Assembly (NCBI GenBank): GCA_964200185.2
Contig: CAXNAD020000312.1
Coordinates: forward strand, 1 to 21,985
DNA length: 21,985 nucleotides
Reading direction: 5' to 3'
From: Choristocarpus tenellus KU-1152
Lineage: Eukaryota; Phaeophyceae
Positions within the stretch are counted from its first letter, which is position 1, and every line of letters begins with the position of its first letter. The position numbers and the translations under genes were made by a program. Shown one piece after another: positions 1 to 11,100 of the stretch. Below the pieces are notes generated by a model, which was not told the origin of the DNA, ran no database searches, and saw only the letters and a program-made list of their open reading frames with translations.

Positions 1-570
1 CCGTTTGTGTCGGGGGGATAAAATAAAGGCCCCCCCCCCGGTCCGGGCCCCAATGGGCCCCCCGATGTAGGCCCCCCCCCCCCCCCCCCAGATACTTCGA
101 GTCTTGAAGTTGCAAAGTGTTTGCTCCTCGTACCCTCATTCTTTAGCATCCTCTGTTTCTACAAGACACAAGAAACCTATATACTGGCTCCATATACCTG
201 TCGACTCGTATTCAGACTGACCACATTGCTGCCCCCATACCCTCAGACACTGACCATGAGCTTGATGCAATGCTGACCACATTACGTCAGCCTCACGTGC
301 ATTTAGGCTTACTCACATGCTGATGCCCTACACTCGGACCTCGCAAAGCTTGATTGGTATGCTGACCACATACTGTCGACCTTTCGCTAATGGTATCCTG
401 ATGGGATATTCATTAGTGCTACGTGCATATATTGTACTTTATTTTTGTGATGAAGTTGTGTAATAGAATGATGCAATAGTACACTAACTGTCACACCTAT
501 TTCCTATCTTACTCCGAGAGCTCGCTTTTTGGTTGAGCCTAAATCATGTTACATGGTTTGAGGTCTATCT
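1..570. other. Non-coding, low-complexity start of the window
   Basis: Two long C runs (33-41 and about 71-89) open the window, with GC-rich sequence between them. After about 200, the phrase gctgaccacat recurs with variation near 217, 271 and 360, suggesting a decayed short duplication. All frames contain frequent stops and no gene was recognised. Confidence 0.6.
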
Positions 571-600
571 GAAGGGGGAGTGATGTAGAAAGCAAGGCTG
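571..600 (+). mobile_element. Possible polypurine tract and LTR start of a Copia-like retrotransposon
   Basis: The purine run gaagggggag (571-580) is followed directly by tgatgtagaaag. This is the arrangement seen at the 3' LTR boundary of many Copia elements. No reverse transcriptase, RNase H or integrase coding sequence was recognised upstream, and I could not place the LTR's right end. A chance match is possible. Confidence 0.3.
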
Positions 601-2393
601 CCTGTTATCGTACCGTTATTGGCGTAGGACCTAAACCGTTATACTCTTTGAGGTTCCTTGTTAGGGAGGATATTTCGTGATACTGAACCATGGAATCTCT
701 TTTCAAGAGACCAATCAAACAACTAGTGAACTTCCCCTCACTCTGATACACCAATCATCAAATAGAATATTTGATATTAGGTCTTGTCACTCTGATGATC
801 GACACTCTCATGAGATCCTCACCCCTCTGCAACCTTGCACTTGTCCAACCTCAACCTCATCCTCTCGGATAAGGTTCGTCTTGGTCTGTCTGATCCGTCT
901 TGCCCGATAATGCCTGAGTGAATCACGCTGCAACATAGTCATATGGTTCGCAAAGATGTACCCCTCTAGAATGATGTCGAGCTGTCTCTTCTCTTCATCT
1001 CCCGAAGGAAGAATTGGATCACCTATCGGTTGATACATGATCTGGCTGGTCTATTGAAGAGAAAGCTATCAATATTTTGGCCTCCTCAGAATGGTATTGA
1101 AGGAGGTGGAATGGACGGTTGAATAATACGTTGCTATGTGCATCCCTTCCTAGGTGGTTTCAATTGGTAATTGTTTTTCTATCTGCTATGACTATTGTGT
1201 TTCTGCATATAATACACATGTACGTGTGATAAGAAGTGGAAGGCAAATTAGGTATGGGCAACAGGCAACGTCAATTATTGTTGTTATATTGATGATAGGG
1301 GTAGGCGAGGCACTATCCAATAGCTACACAGTAGTAGCTGGATGAAGGTCACAAAGGGGTAGACACTGGTCATGCACGCACATGCCTCAGGGTTGGAGGA
1401 CAAGTACGGCAGCTTGCCTGCGGTCAGGCATCTGGGCAGTGTTTGCCAACAAATGGATGTCTCCTGCACCCAGGAGGATGGAAGCTCCTTCACAAATAAC
1501 CACAATTTCCGTGTATGGATGTGGTAGTCCAAGTGGGGTGCACTTCTAATTCACCGACTGCCCTTTTCTGGGAAAGGAGCTTTACTCCTAGATATGACTT
1601 TTGCCGAGGCTCAAGTGGACTGCTACCTCCAACAATCATCAGCTAATGACGCCATTTGTTACAGCTGCAATCGAGACCCCAAAGCGCAACCACTTTTGGA
1701 AGGATCTTTTGATCCCCTTAGTTTTAACCTCAAGGCTTTTTGTAATGGAAAGTTTCGGACGCCTAGGCGCACAGGTAGAGCAAAGGTAGAGCAAGATCTG
1801 GATTAGCTGGCAGTTGATGGCATGAGTAGTAGCCCTACAGGGGGCGGAGGGCTCTGGTTAGAAGGAAGCAGTGAAGGCACGCCTGCGACATATTGTGCAG
1901 TATCTGCTAACAGCAATCTCTAGACATTCCGCGCGTTTTGAAGGGGAGACACCGGGTCGATGGGCCAGGAGAGACTTGACTGACTTGTGATATTCTTCTC
2001 TTTCTTCTCTATCGCCTTCATAGTGTGAATCTAAGAGTAGTTCCAACTATTTTGTACTTCGAGCAGTTGTTCGAGTAGTTTTCTTGTTTTCACGTTTCTT
2101 GTTTTCGAACATACTGCAACTCTTGTCGGTACATCTGTGTTTGTCCTTTTCTCTTCTCACCTAGTGTTTTTCCTTTAGAGACTATTGGATCTGCGGTGAC
2201 TGTTTTCTGTACTTTTTAATTATTCTTTTCTACCATGACATTCTCTGGAAAATATCAGAAGACATAATAATATGTACTATCTACGACATGATATGTACGT
2301 ATGCATGTACATTATGATGTTGTGTGTGGCACATAGAACATACTACTACAACCAAACAATTCAACTTCAACAATGTTGATACTTTGTACTGAT
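601..2393. other. No recognisable gene; probably decayed repeats
   Basis: Only short open frames occur, none longer than about 82 codons, on both strands. Two minus-strand frames (1038-808 and 2046-1858) have protein-like composition, for example EEKRQLDIILEGYIF and YEGDREEREEYHKSVK, but I recognise neither and see no splice partners. If the LTR boundary at 581 is real, the first few hundred bases here may be LTR sequence. Confidence 0.5.
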
Positions 2394-2478
2394 AGGAAAT
2401 AAACCGTTTGAAGTGCAATGGAGGGGTTCCACATTTTCTTGCACTACTTTTTCTCTACTTCAAACAACGTTATTTCCT
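2394..2478. repeat. Nested inverted repeat (hairpin)
   Basis: The outer arms 2394-2414 and 2457-2478 pair as AGGAAATAA...GTTTGAAGT with about 18 of 22 matches. An inner pair AGTGCAA (2412-2418) and TTGCACT (2439-2445) lies inside. The spacer is about 20 bases. This could be a small foldback element or a hairpin. No coding sequence surrounds it. Confidence 0.7.
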
Positions 2479-2652
2479 CAGGGACTGCTTTGTTTGAGGA
2501 AAGTGATGATTAATTATATTTCTTTGGATTTCAATTCGATGATTTTATCCTATCGACAATCAATAAAATGATACATCTTCGCTATACGTTGTTGCTGTGA
2601 CTGCGTTGTATAGGATCTTGTCTCTGGGTGGTAACGACTTTTTCCCATCCTA

Positions 2653-2910
2653 GACTTAAAGCATCGAAGAGGGTAGGGCCAGGTCCTTTCAGGATCATAA
2701 ATCCAATGTTGTGATTTTGATGAATTTTGACTATTTGTGTTTGTTAGCAAGTGTCAATATCCTTGCTCTGGACACCCCTTTCATAGTCGTACACATTTTA
2801 GGAAACTGTGTTCACACAGAAAATCGAAAAAGGGCATAAAAAAAACATGGGAAGCTAAGCCCGAGCGGACAAACAGGGCAAAACTCCTACCCTTTAAATG
2901 CTTTGGGTCC
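2653..2910 (-). mobile_element. MITE-like element with terminal inverted repeats, copy 1 (more diverged)
   Basis: This is the inverted relative of the element at 5504-5784. It shares the segments around cataaatccaa, agcaagtgtcaatatccttg, actgtgttcacag and gggcataaaa. Its ends (2653-2677 and 2886-2910) are diverged forms of the same terminal repeat, both with AAAGCAT and AGGGTAGG. It is about 25 bp shorter than copy 2, mainly by an internal deletion. No coding capacity was recognised. Confidence 0.75.
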
Positions 2911-3532
2911 CCGGGCAGCCTGCCATGCATCCACCTTCAGCCAGGTGTTGTGTAGGAAGACGAGTAGTCTTACGTTATCTACCCCGTTTGCTTCATTTTT
3001 AATCTTACAATATTTTGAGGTGTTGAAAACCTGGTCTCCAAATCTTCCCTTGTTGTGCAGCAGGAAAAAAAGGAGATTAGAAATTAGGTGGGCAAATTTG
3101 TCCAGGCACAGAAGAGTTTGAAACCCTTTCCCCACTAAGGTGGTACCTATAGCTTTGCCCTCTGTGGCAATCACCGGAATTACACAGCAGTCTTATAACA
3201 TTGCATATATCAACTGAAAGGGTATGGCAAGAGCTTTTGAAGGTTTGTATGCACGAATGTCCAGCCTTTGGGGAACGGGACCTAGTTCCTGATCAAATAA
3301 TGGCAAAAAAGCGGGGGAACATCACCGGCGCAACTTTGAAGGTGAAAACTCCAAAACGGACAAAAGTGAAGTGGTTGACCAAAGTCCTTGCACAAAACTG
3401 GTCCAGGATAGATCGCTGCCCAAGTTTGAGCGGTATGGCGATAAAGAAAAAAAAAGCAAGATTTCCAAACATCCTTTTCACGCCTTTTGCGGACTTTCTG
3501 TGAGCACACACACACGTGACTTATACACCAAC
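2911..3532. other. Intergenic, with a possible third diverged fragment of the inverted-repeat element
   Basis: No gene was recognised. Bases from about 3460 to 3515, with ccttttcacgccttttgcgg and then actttctgtgagcacac, resemble the segment at about 5562-5607 of the copy-2 element, in the same orientation. The terminal repeats of that element were not found here. Confidence 0.4.
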
Positions 3533-4857
3533 ATGAACCACGACGGTGAGACAAGGAGAGCCGCCGAGTCCACGCTTCCCCCTGGATCTACCCTTGGCAC
3601 CTTCTCTGTCGAGAGGCGACGGAAATGCAAATGCCATGTGACACTCAGTGCGATGTTTGGTTACGAGAAAGTGCGAGTAGTGTGGCGCAGCAGCATAATC
3701 AAATCGCGAAATGGATCACAGGGTCGTGACGCTGACGCTGAGAAAAGATGCATTGAAAGCATTACCACACCAACGTGGTTGGATCTTCAACCACGTCGGA
3801 GCACTGCTCTGCAGTCTCTGCCGGCTCGGGAAAGCAGGAAGGGAGCGGCGAGTCCATCACCAGGTGCTACAGTGACGAAGTCTGTGGGGAAGCCTGGTCA
3901 CGGTGGGCGAAGGGAGAACCGGGGTGGCCGCCCGAAGGGAAGATTGAGGAAGAGAGCAGTGCGACTGCGTGCCATTGCGCTCAGGAAACGCCTAAGCAAA
4001 ACCCAGATGTAGAATATCTTAGTAGTCGACAGTCGCAGCAGGCCCAGGCTGTTCGTTTGGAAGCTATGCGAGCCAGAGTGGCTTAAGGAAACGAGAAAGA
4101 AGGTGTTAGGGTTGGGCTACAAGGGCTCTGAAGTCAGAAAGAAGGTCGAAGGGACTCGCAAGGTGGGGGAGAAAGTGATCATAACAAAGGCAGCTGTGGA
4201 GACTTTGCGATACCACCAGATCCTTTACTTCGAAGAGGTCGCGAAGCAGGTGGAGGTAGCCATTGACAAGGATGCCAGGGAAGAAGAGGAGGCGAGATTG
4301 AGACTGTTTGCACATCAGTGGTTTAGTGTCTCCCACTTCTTGCAAGATGCCGTACATTCGCCTTTCTTCCTGGACTTGGGGTTGGAAGTATAAAGTTGAT
4401 TAAGGCTTTCTCCCAGTCTGCATTCATTCGAGACATCAACACAATTTTCGATCAACTTAAGCCTGTCCTCCCTCACCCTTGCACCTTGATGATAAAATAT
4501 CACTTGTCCAGGAAACAAGGACAAAACCCATTTCCGGCGCTCAACAAGGAAACGTGATAGATATGACTCTAACAGTGCGAATCCTGGACGTATGTATGAA
4601 CGACAGGAAAGACCGTCAAACGGCGCTCAAGATTGCAGCAGGATATGCGATGGTCAGGTCGGAACTGTGGGTAAATGGGAGAGAGACTTCCTAAGGGCCA
4701 TATCAAGGTGTCGGAGCAAGGAGCTATGAGAGGCGTTTCGCCCTGGGGCTCGACGAGGACATCCTTGCCGAGGTCAAAGAGTGGGTGCGCGAACACACAA
4801 GAAGAAAGGGTGGGGAGACTTTTTCCCCGCCTAATCCCTGTAATCTAATCAAGTAAT
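3533..4857 (+). pseudogene. Decayed protein-coding sequence of unknown family, possibly DNA-transposon derived
   Basis: A chain of overlapping open segments in shifting frames looks coding in amino-acid composition. It starts at an ATG (3533, MNHDGETRRAAE). It then moves to a second frame (about 3800-4086, ending LSSRQSQQAQAVRLEAMRAR), back to the first (4103-4320, KVIITKAAVETLRYHQILYF), to the second again (4393-4554, AFSQSAFIRDINTIFDQLKP) and to a third (4557-4856, LTVRILDVCMNDRK and, after a TAA at 4692, YERRFALGLDEDILAEVKEW). At least four frame changes and two stops are needed. The last block resembles the N-terminal region before DDE domains in some transposon proteins, but I do not recognise a catalytic core. 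A multi-intron gene is the alternative; I found no consistent splice pattern. Confidence 0.4.
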
Positions 4858-4960
4858 AGTGCATCTGTTTGCCACTCTTCGTGACCTACAATCCATGGTT
4901 CGAATCCCAATATGACCGCTCCTTCTTCATAAAAAAATAAATGGCGAAAAAAAAACGAAG
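4850..4960 (+). repeat. tRNA-derived SINE-like remnant (B-box and A-rich tail)
   Basis: The bases ggttcgaatccc at 4897-4908 match a tRNA pol III B-box. An A-rich stretch follows (4929-4959). A T-stem of five pairs does not form around the TTCGAAT loop, no cloverleaf is evident, and the A-box is weak. A functional tRNA is therefore unlikely. A decayed tRNA-derived retroposon is the best reading, at low confidence. Confidence 0.3.
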
Positions 4961-5503
4961 ACAGCAATCTGGAGGGCCTTGGCGGGCATGAAGAATATGC
5001 TATTATTTTTTTAATCGGATGTCTATATCAAAAGTTATGAGGGGACAACCCCAGAGGGCGAAGCTAGTAATACCACTATACCACCTGAGCAGGATATTAA
5101 AATTTTCATCAATCATTGTTTCCCCATCACCCTCGGGAAGGCCTCAACCTCTCTCTACATGTGTTATCAGACGTGGTGGTCGAGAGTGGTTCCATCACCC
5201 CAGCAGTAGCAGCAGTTTAGCTACCTCTGCACGTTAGAGGGGAAGATCTAGCAAACCTCTTCCGTCTCTTCTGATCTCTTAATATTGGGCAGTAGATAAT
5301 TTCATGTCACAAGTATCTCTTGCATATGTCAAATACATGGTGGATTTGTTCATTCGAATAAGGTTGTTTTACCTATCATTTTAATGAGAACGAACCCCCT
5401 AAATCTTGGGGGCAATATATCCTTCAAGTTTTGGGGAGTGAAATTAAATGGTAATAAAAAAAAGATAAGTATCCTCATTGGTTGCAGACATCACCTCAGT
5501 TTG
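4961..5503. other. Intergenic, nothing recognised
   Basis: Only short open frames occur. A small perfect palindrome, CCCCC and GGGGG around an 8-base loop, lies near 5396-5413. No gene, RNA or mobile-element signature was seen. Confidence 0.5.
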
Positions 5504-5784
5504 GATCCAAAGCAATTCAGAGGGTAGGAGTTTATCCCTGTTTGTCCCTTTGGGACTTGTCTTCCAACAGGTTTTTTATGCCCTTTTTTCGGTTTTCTGT
5601 GAACACAGTTGCCTACTCTGAAACATTTGGAGTAGATGAAATTTGCACGAATATGAAAGGTGTGTCTGGAGCAAGGATATTGACACTTGCTAGCAAACAC
5701 GACAGCCCAAATTACAACAAAATCAAAACGTTGGATTTATGACCCCCAACGGACACGACCCTACCCTCTGAAATGCTTCGGATC
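5504..5784 (+). mobile_element. MITE-like element with 25-bp terminal inverted repeats, copy 2
   Basis: The left end (5504-5528) and the reverse complement of the right end (5760-5784) match at 23 of 25 bases and share TTCAGAGGGTAGG. The 281-bp interior has no convincing coding sequence. It matches the element at 2653-2910 in inverted orientation over most of its length, for example the shared core gcaaggatattgacacttgc. No clear target-site duplication was seen. The right end lies about 85 bp from the stop of the mariner relic. Confidence 0.8.
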
Positions 5785-5867
5785 TTGTTGTGCACAATTA
5801 TGGTATATTAGACGGATTCCAGCATTGTAGTTTGCTGCATCCACTGGGATATTTGGGAGGAGCTTGC

Positions 5868-6840
5868 CTACCTCAGCCTTTTCCTAAGATGAGGAATTTC
5901 GAAGACGTTGTCACCCTTGGAACCCAGCACTTCACTATAGGCTGCGAAGAGGCTCTGCCAGATGCGCTTTAGTATCTCCCAGGAGTAAACATCGAATGCT
6001 TCCATTGTGGCCTCCACCAGCTCCTCTGTGTTGGTCACCCCCACATTTCCTTCCGTAGCTGGATGGAATGAAAGAATCCCAGGTCATTGACATTGAGATC
6101 ACATTGTTGGCTCGCTGGCTCTGTGACGATGTTGTTCCCTGCCACCTCCTTGATTACCTCCGTGATCCCCCCCTCAGTGTGTGACTCTGCCCTGTCCTGC
6201 TGCATGAAGATGATGAATGCAGGCCTTAATTACCAGGATGGTATCCTTGACTATAAGCTTCTTATACCCCTCCCTGTCCACTGTGGCTGGCACAATCACC
6301 TTGATGCCCTTGGGGCCATGTTTGCTGGAGCATTAAGCGACCTTAGTGTCCACAATCGGCCAGATCCAATTTTCCAATCGACCCACATCCTGTTGGAGAG
6401 CTTCCTAGGGCGGGCCACAGCCGCAAGGAACATCAGCTTTGTAATGTAGCGCTTAACCTGTGCCTGTGGGGGTTTTGGGGGGACTTTCAGTGGGGTGTAG
6501 GTACACACGTTGCCCATCTTTGAGGATGTAAAACCACTTCTTGACCACATACATACAGTCATTCAGATCGTCCACTAATATCCCACTCCCCCCCCTCCCA
6601 CACGAGTGGATAATGACGAAACCCACCCTGTCGACTTTTACTGGTCTGAGAGGACTGGCTTAATCCACCGCTTGGCCTTCTTCATCTTCTCGTGTTTGAA
6701 CAGTTCCCACAATAAAGCAAGGGAGACCCCAGCTTTGGCCTCCCAATTGTGGAATGATGTGTGGTGTACAGATGGGGCATCCCAAACGTCAATAATAGTT
6801 GTATGGCGGCCACATCACTGCTTGCGATGTCGTATAAGGT
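5868..6840 (-). pseudogene. Mariner-type (plant/stramenopile-like) transposase relic, frameshifted
   Basis: Read on the minus strand across several frames, the family blocks appear in order. At about 6730-6640 is an N-terminal block with LWELFKHEKMKKAKRW. At about 6560-6400 are KKWFYILKDGQRVYLHP and KRYITKLMFLAAVARPRK. At 6210-6190 is MQQDRAESH. At about 6105-6060 is CDLNVNDLGFFHSIQ. At 5897-5868 is EIPHLRKRLR and a stop. In intact relatives the block before KWF is a D-E pair that includes the first catalytic Asp; here it reads VVKKWF, so that Asp is lost. The Asp of QQD and one in the DLNVND block remain. Several frameshifts and stops rule out an active enzyme. No terminal repeats were identified. 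The identification rests on motif order from family knowledge. Confidence 0.85.
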
Positions 6841-7429
6841 TCATGCATTCACCCTATGCAATGGCCACAGACATCCCCCGAGGCATCTGAGTGAGTCTGG
6901 ACCCCAGACAGACTTGTGGGCTGAAGAGGCATCTGAAGAATTGGGACCGACCCGCGACCACAGGATGAGCGAGTTGTTCAAACGATGGGAGGACTTTATC
7001 CTAGGCATCCCAATAATCACCCGCTTGAAAGTTTCATGATGATTTTGAACCCCATCAAAGGCAACTTGGTCGACTTTACACTGGTGGTCCTCCACAATCA
7101 TGACACCTCACCATCTCAAACTTTGTAAGACTTCCAATCTTTATGAGAACCAAGCCTTATTACAGGGTTTATCATGTAGGTCATTCCGATTTTTGTTACT
7201 TTGATGATTAATAAAAATATCTTTATTACTTCACTACAATCACAATGAGTATATTTTTTGATTAGGGTTATTATGTTCTTCTCATTCCTCTTCTTCATAT
7301 TACTATTGTTGTGAGATTGGCATTTCCAACCAGTTTTAGGGGGGTGATAAGAAACGATGGTTGAGAACAGAGCTTGCAAAATGTATTCTTATCAAGTTCC
7401 TAACCCTAACCCAACAGAGGAAGTAGTGG
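6841..7429. other. Spacer between the two mariner relics; upstream part of the minus-strand relic may extend here
   Basis: The minus-strand mariner relic may extend to about 7100, but no block there is diagnostic. A telomere-like tract cctaaccctaaccc lies at 7399-7412. The rest is AT-rich with no gene recognised. Confidence 0.5.
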
Positions 7430-7639
7430 TTGCATGTAGTCCTAGTACTTGACGCAATAGATGACCTTTTGCATCACTACTCATTTAACATTTTCAGGTG
7501 GAAGATCTTTGGGGGGTACACAGTCAAAATACCACATGGTGGGAAGGAACTCAAGAGAGATGGAGGTCATGATCAGACTGTACTGGAGGCTCTTGTGATA
7601 CACATATTTTCTGGTGTTATTGTGGGCGTTATAGGGTGA
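7430..7639 (+). pseudogene. Mariner-type transposase C-terminal fragment, second relic, plus strand
   Basis: A 69-codon open frame contains LDAIDDLLHHYSF, then YTVKIPHGGKELKRDGG. This resembles the extreme C-terminus of mariner-type transposases, where a gly-rich stretch, IPHxxK and a charged tail follow the last catalytic block. No upstream catalytic blocks are visible on this strand, so it would be a terminal fragment from a second insertion, opposite to the relic at 5868-6840. Similarity is limited to a short stretch, so the call is tentative. Confidence 0.45.
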
Positions 7640-8162
7640 GTTCGTGGCAAGCACAGCTGGCCTGTCAGTATTTCACTTCAAGAGGTAACAGAGCATTGTG
7701 TGCGGGTTTGGTACTGGACCTTTCTTCCTTGTGTTGATCAAAACATGGAAAGTAAGGAGCAGGAAAATGTATGGGTATGTCAAGTCCAATATTCACCATG
7801 AACCCAAGGCCCGTTCAACCCCGTCTCAAGTCTGTTGCACACTGTTTGTGATGTGGGATCAAGTACCTTGTCAGTTTGCTCCATGGCTGTGTTCATGAGA
7901 TACAGCGAATGTATTTGATGTCCACATACCATGCCAGAAGGAAGAGCAATGGTCAACACTTTAAAGCGTCACTGACTAAGGGATGAAGTAGCTTGTTTGG
8001 TATCTCCAACAAATTTCTGTACCAAGGATCAATGCCACTGCACACCAACGGAGATCAAAAGCACCTCTAAAGCTGTAATCCACAGTAAACACTGGACCAT
8101 GTCAAAAGCTCTACATACCTACTGAAATCCATACATCTGAATTCATCACCACATGAAACGAT
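7640..8162. other. 3' flank of RPN11
   Basis: This is the region downstream of the RPN11 stop on the minus strand, and includes its 3' UTR. I see no clear AATAAA on that strand close to the stop. No second gene was recognised. Confidence 0.5.
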
Positions 8163-11100
8163 TTAGAAGATTACAGTATCAAGCATCGCTCCAAGGGACT
8201 GCACAATGTTTGCAGCCATAAGGTCTGACACATCACTCTCCAGGTGGCGTTTTGGGTCTACTTTCCCCACGTTGAGCACGGCTAGCTCATCCAAAGTCTT
8301 TCCCTCCTCTTCCTGAACCCTCTCATTGTACTCCTTGGTCAGCTTGAGCATTGCCTGTTTTCAGGTGTACATATGCCGGTTGTCAATCACTGCCCACTAG
8401 CATTTACTTTGAAACATTCAGGTTTAGCCTCTAACATCTAGTACCCAGCTCAAGTACAAAGGTTTGTTGGTAGGGCTTCAAACAAATGTAATGTTGAAAA
8501 AAGGTGTGGTTCATTTTGTATGGTAAAACAAGGATCAAAGTGGATACACACCACAAACATTGATCATGCCACATGCCATATGAAATAAAAGTCACTGTCT
8601 AGATTGTGTGCCAAGCCACAGCCACCACAACGCATTGTGGCTAAACAATCTCTGTTGTCGTGAACAGGTATCTCTGCTTTGTACATGGCACTCCATACCC
8701 ATGCGGGTCAAGATGATGAGACCAAGGAGGTGAGCTGTACTATTACAACGGCACCCATCAATTAAAGAGATTGAGAAGTACATCAGCGATGACAACAAGC
8801 TCCTGACTGGGCCAGCTAGGTTGATTTCAATCGGAGGCAATGTAGGCACCACAAAAAACAAGGAATTTCTGGTACAAGGCCATGGGAAAAGTGGGTCTAC
8901 CCTTCTATACATGGTGGATACTCTTAAAAGCAGGTCCCAATCAATGAACCACAATCACTTCATCTTTTCTCAGAAAAAAGGCTGCCAATGCCTGTCAGAG
9001 GAGACGCGCAGCAATCACAACATACGACAATAATAGAGAACTAACTCAATGCCGCAAATCCTTCAATATTCCAAGTAGACTCTTTGTTAACCTCAAGGCA
9101 AACGGTTCACCTCGAGAATCTTCTCGTTGGAACTGTGGTGGTCTTCAAACCGCTTCATCACAAGCCCCTGTGTCCACTGCTCTCTGTGGAGATTCATGAG
9201 CATCTGTAATGGGTAGAAAATGTGTGAATTAGATGGCAGCCAGTGACTGAAGTGTGAAAACAGCACTCACAAGGTCTATAGCCTCATACTACCCATCACA
9301 ACTAATAGCACATTGCCCAGTACCATATCTGAACTAGAAAAAATAAATGCCAATGCTACTGCACCTGTACAAAATCCAACACCCTCTGTTAAAATTCATA
9401 CTCAGACAGACACTCCACAACATAAGTGGATCTACAAAATGGAACCATAGATATGTACACTGGCACCCCATCTCAAGCAAACCAGACTAATTTCCAAGTC
9501 AACAGTGCGCAAGCCTGAATATGACATTTGCAGGTGTTGGAAGACCACACCAATCCACAAAATCAAAATCTCACTCAAGGCAAGTCACAGGCGATGAAAC
9601 TAGCTTTTAACAGAAAAATATCCAACCTCTAATCAGGTTTCCCATATAGAATGTAGCCTATACAATACACTGATCAATAAGACACCCATAAAATTTCTCA
9701 TGGGTCCCTCAAGGTGAGACGTCGCACACCTCAACAGAGAGGCAATTCAAGCACACCAAAACACCTGTATGTCCCTATTGATTTGTTACAATTCCATTTC
9801 AGTCCTTATCCTCCCCTGAGACAATTCAACATCCTTGACTAACCCCTAGATTCAGCAAAACATGTAAGCAGGTCCACCATTCACTCTAACCCCCAACAAG
9901 CACCTGTTCCTCCAGCTCATTTTTCCTGTAGTCAATCACTATGCTGTAATAGTGCCGGTTCAATCCGTGGATGAGTGCCTGTTCTTAAGTGATTCCAGGT
10001 CGTTTGAGTGAACACATAGGCATCAGCACATGAGAGGGGGAAGGTAAGGCGAGCTGTGAGGAAGTCATCAAACCACATACATGCATCAGTACCTATGAGT
10101 CAGTGCAATATCAACCTCTAGACTTTATACCAAAAAACAAGTCGGTAAACAATACTACTTCCTGACCATTTCAATAAACTATGCAGAGGTCAAAATCATT
10201 ATTCATACCATCACATTTCTTAATCTTTACCCTGCCAAATATGAAACAAAGGATTGGTGACGCCTGGGCACATCAATGCATGGGTGCATGGACAGGGGAT
10301 CGGTGCACTACCCACAAACTGTTTCTAAGCTGTGAGAAACAAAAAGTAGTCTTCTCAAGGGGTGCAAATCAGTCCTGCAAAAACATTTGTGTATATGTAC
10401 CTATCACAGCAATCAAGTCAGTTCCACCAAAGTTGTCTTGTGAGCTAGACCAATACAACGTAAGCAAAATTACATCTATGATCCACTTCATCATCACACT
10501 CAAGGTTGGGAATAGAGGGACCCACTCTTTCTATGGTAGGAACTAGCACTGTTCTCCCAACTACTTTGTACCTGAATTGACGGCTTGTTGAGGTGTCCCA
10601 CGTTGGAAGTGGTCTGCCTGGGCTCCTGACCAAGCATCATCATTTGTGGATTAATCAACCGAAATGCGTCGATGACCACCTTGCCCTTGACTGACTGAAT
10701 TGGGTCTACCACTATAGACACCGCCCTTGTGTTGAGCTGCTCAAAGCTCTGCTGAGTATTGATGTCCACTCCTGAGAGCCAGCAGCCAAAACCTGGGTGG
10801 GAGTGGTACCATCCAACCACCATCTGGTTTGTTAAGACAGGTGGGCAGGTATCAAGAAACGGGAGGGTTAACAAGAAGATTCGTACTGGAAGTTGGCCAG
10901 GAATAATGGTCGAACAAGAAATTGCATCTTCCACATTTGACCACTGCTAACCCTGAAGAGAAAAGATCCTTGAAGAGTGAGCAGAACAGCCTGTGTGTCA
11001 CACACCTCGTGCCCACCCCATCACGCAAAGGTTAGAAATACACCGGTAAAATACTCGCACTCGTTTAATATTTATTCTCAACCACAGTTTTCACCTCAGG

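Noticed and set aside
1092-1101. Primer-binding-site-like tggtattgaa that might follow an LTR starting at 581
   Set aside because: It matches the common Copia site only partly, and a polypurine tract on one side with a primer site on the other does not fit a single element. No gag or pol coding sequence follows.
1255-1310. CYIDD in a plus-strand frame, resembling the reverse-transcriptase YVDD box
   Set aside because: The surrounding residues do not match any reverse-transcriptase block and the frame is short.
4897-4908. Possible tRNA gene from the B-box
   Set aside because: The T-stem does not pair and no acceptor or anticodon stem is visible.
8592-8954. 120-codon minus-strand open frame in RPN11 intron 5
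   Set aside because: RPN11 is complete without it, and no splice sites or family similarity support it.
10181-10546. 121-codon plus-strand open frame
   Set aside because: It lies almost wholly in RPN11 intron 3, antisense, and has no recognised domain or coding-like signature.
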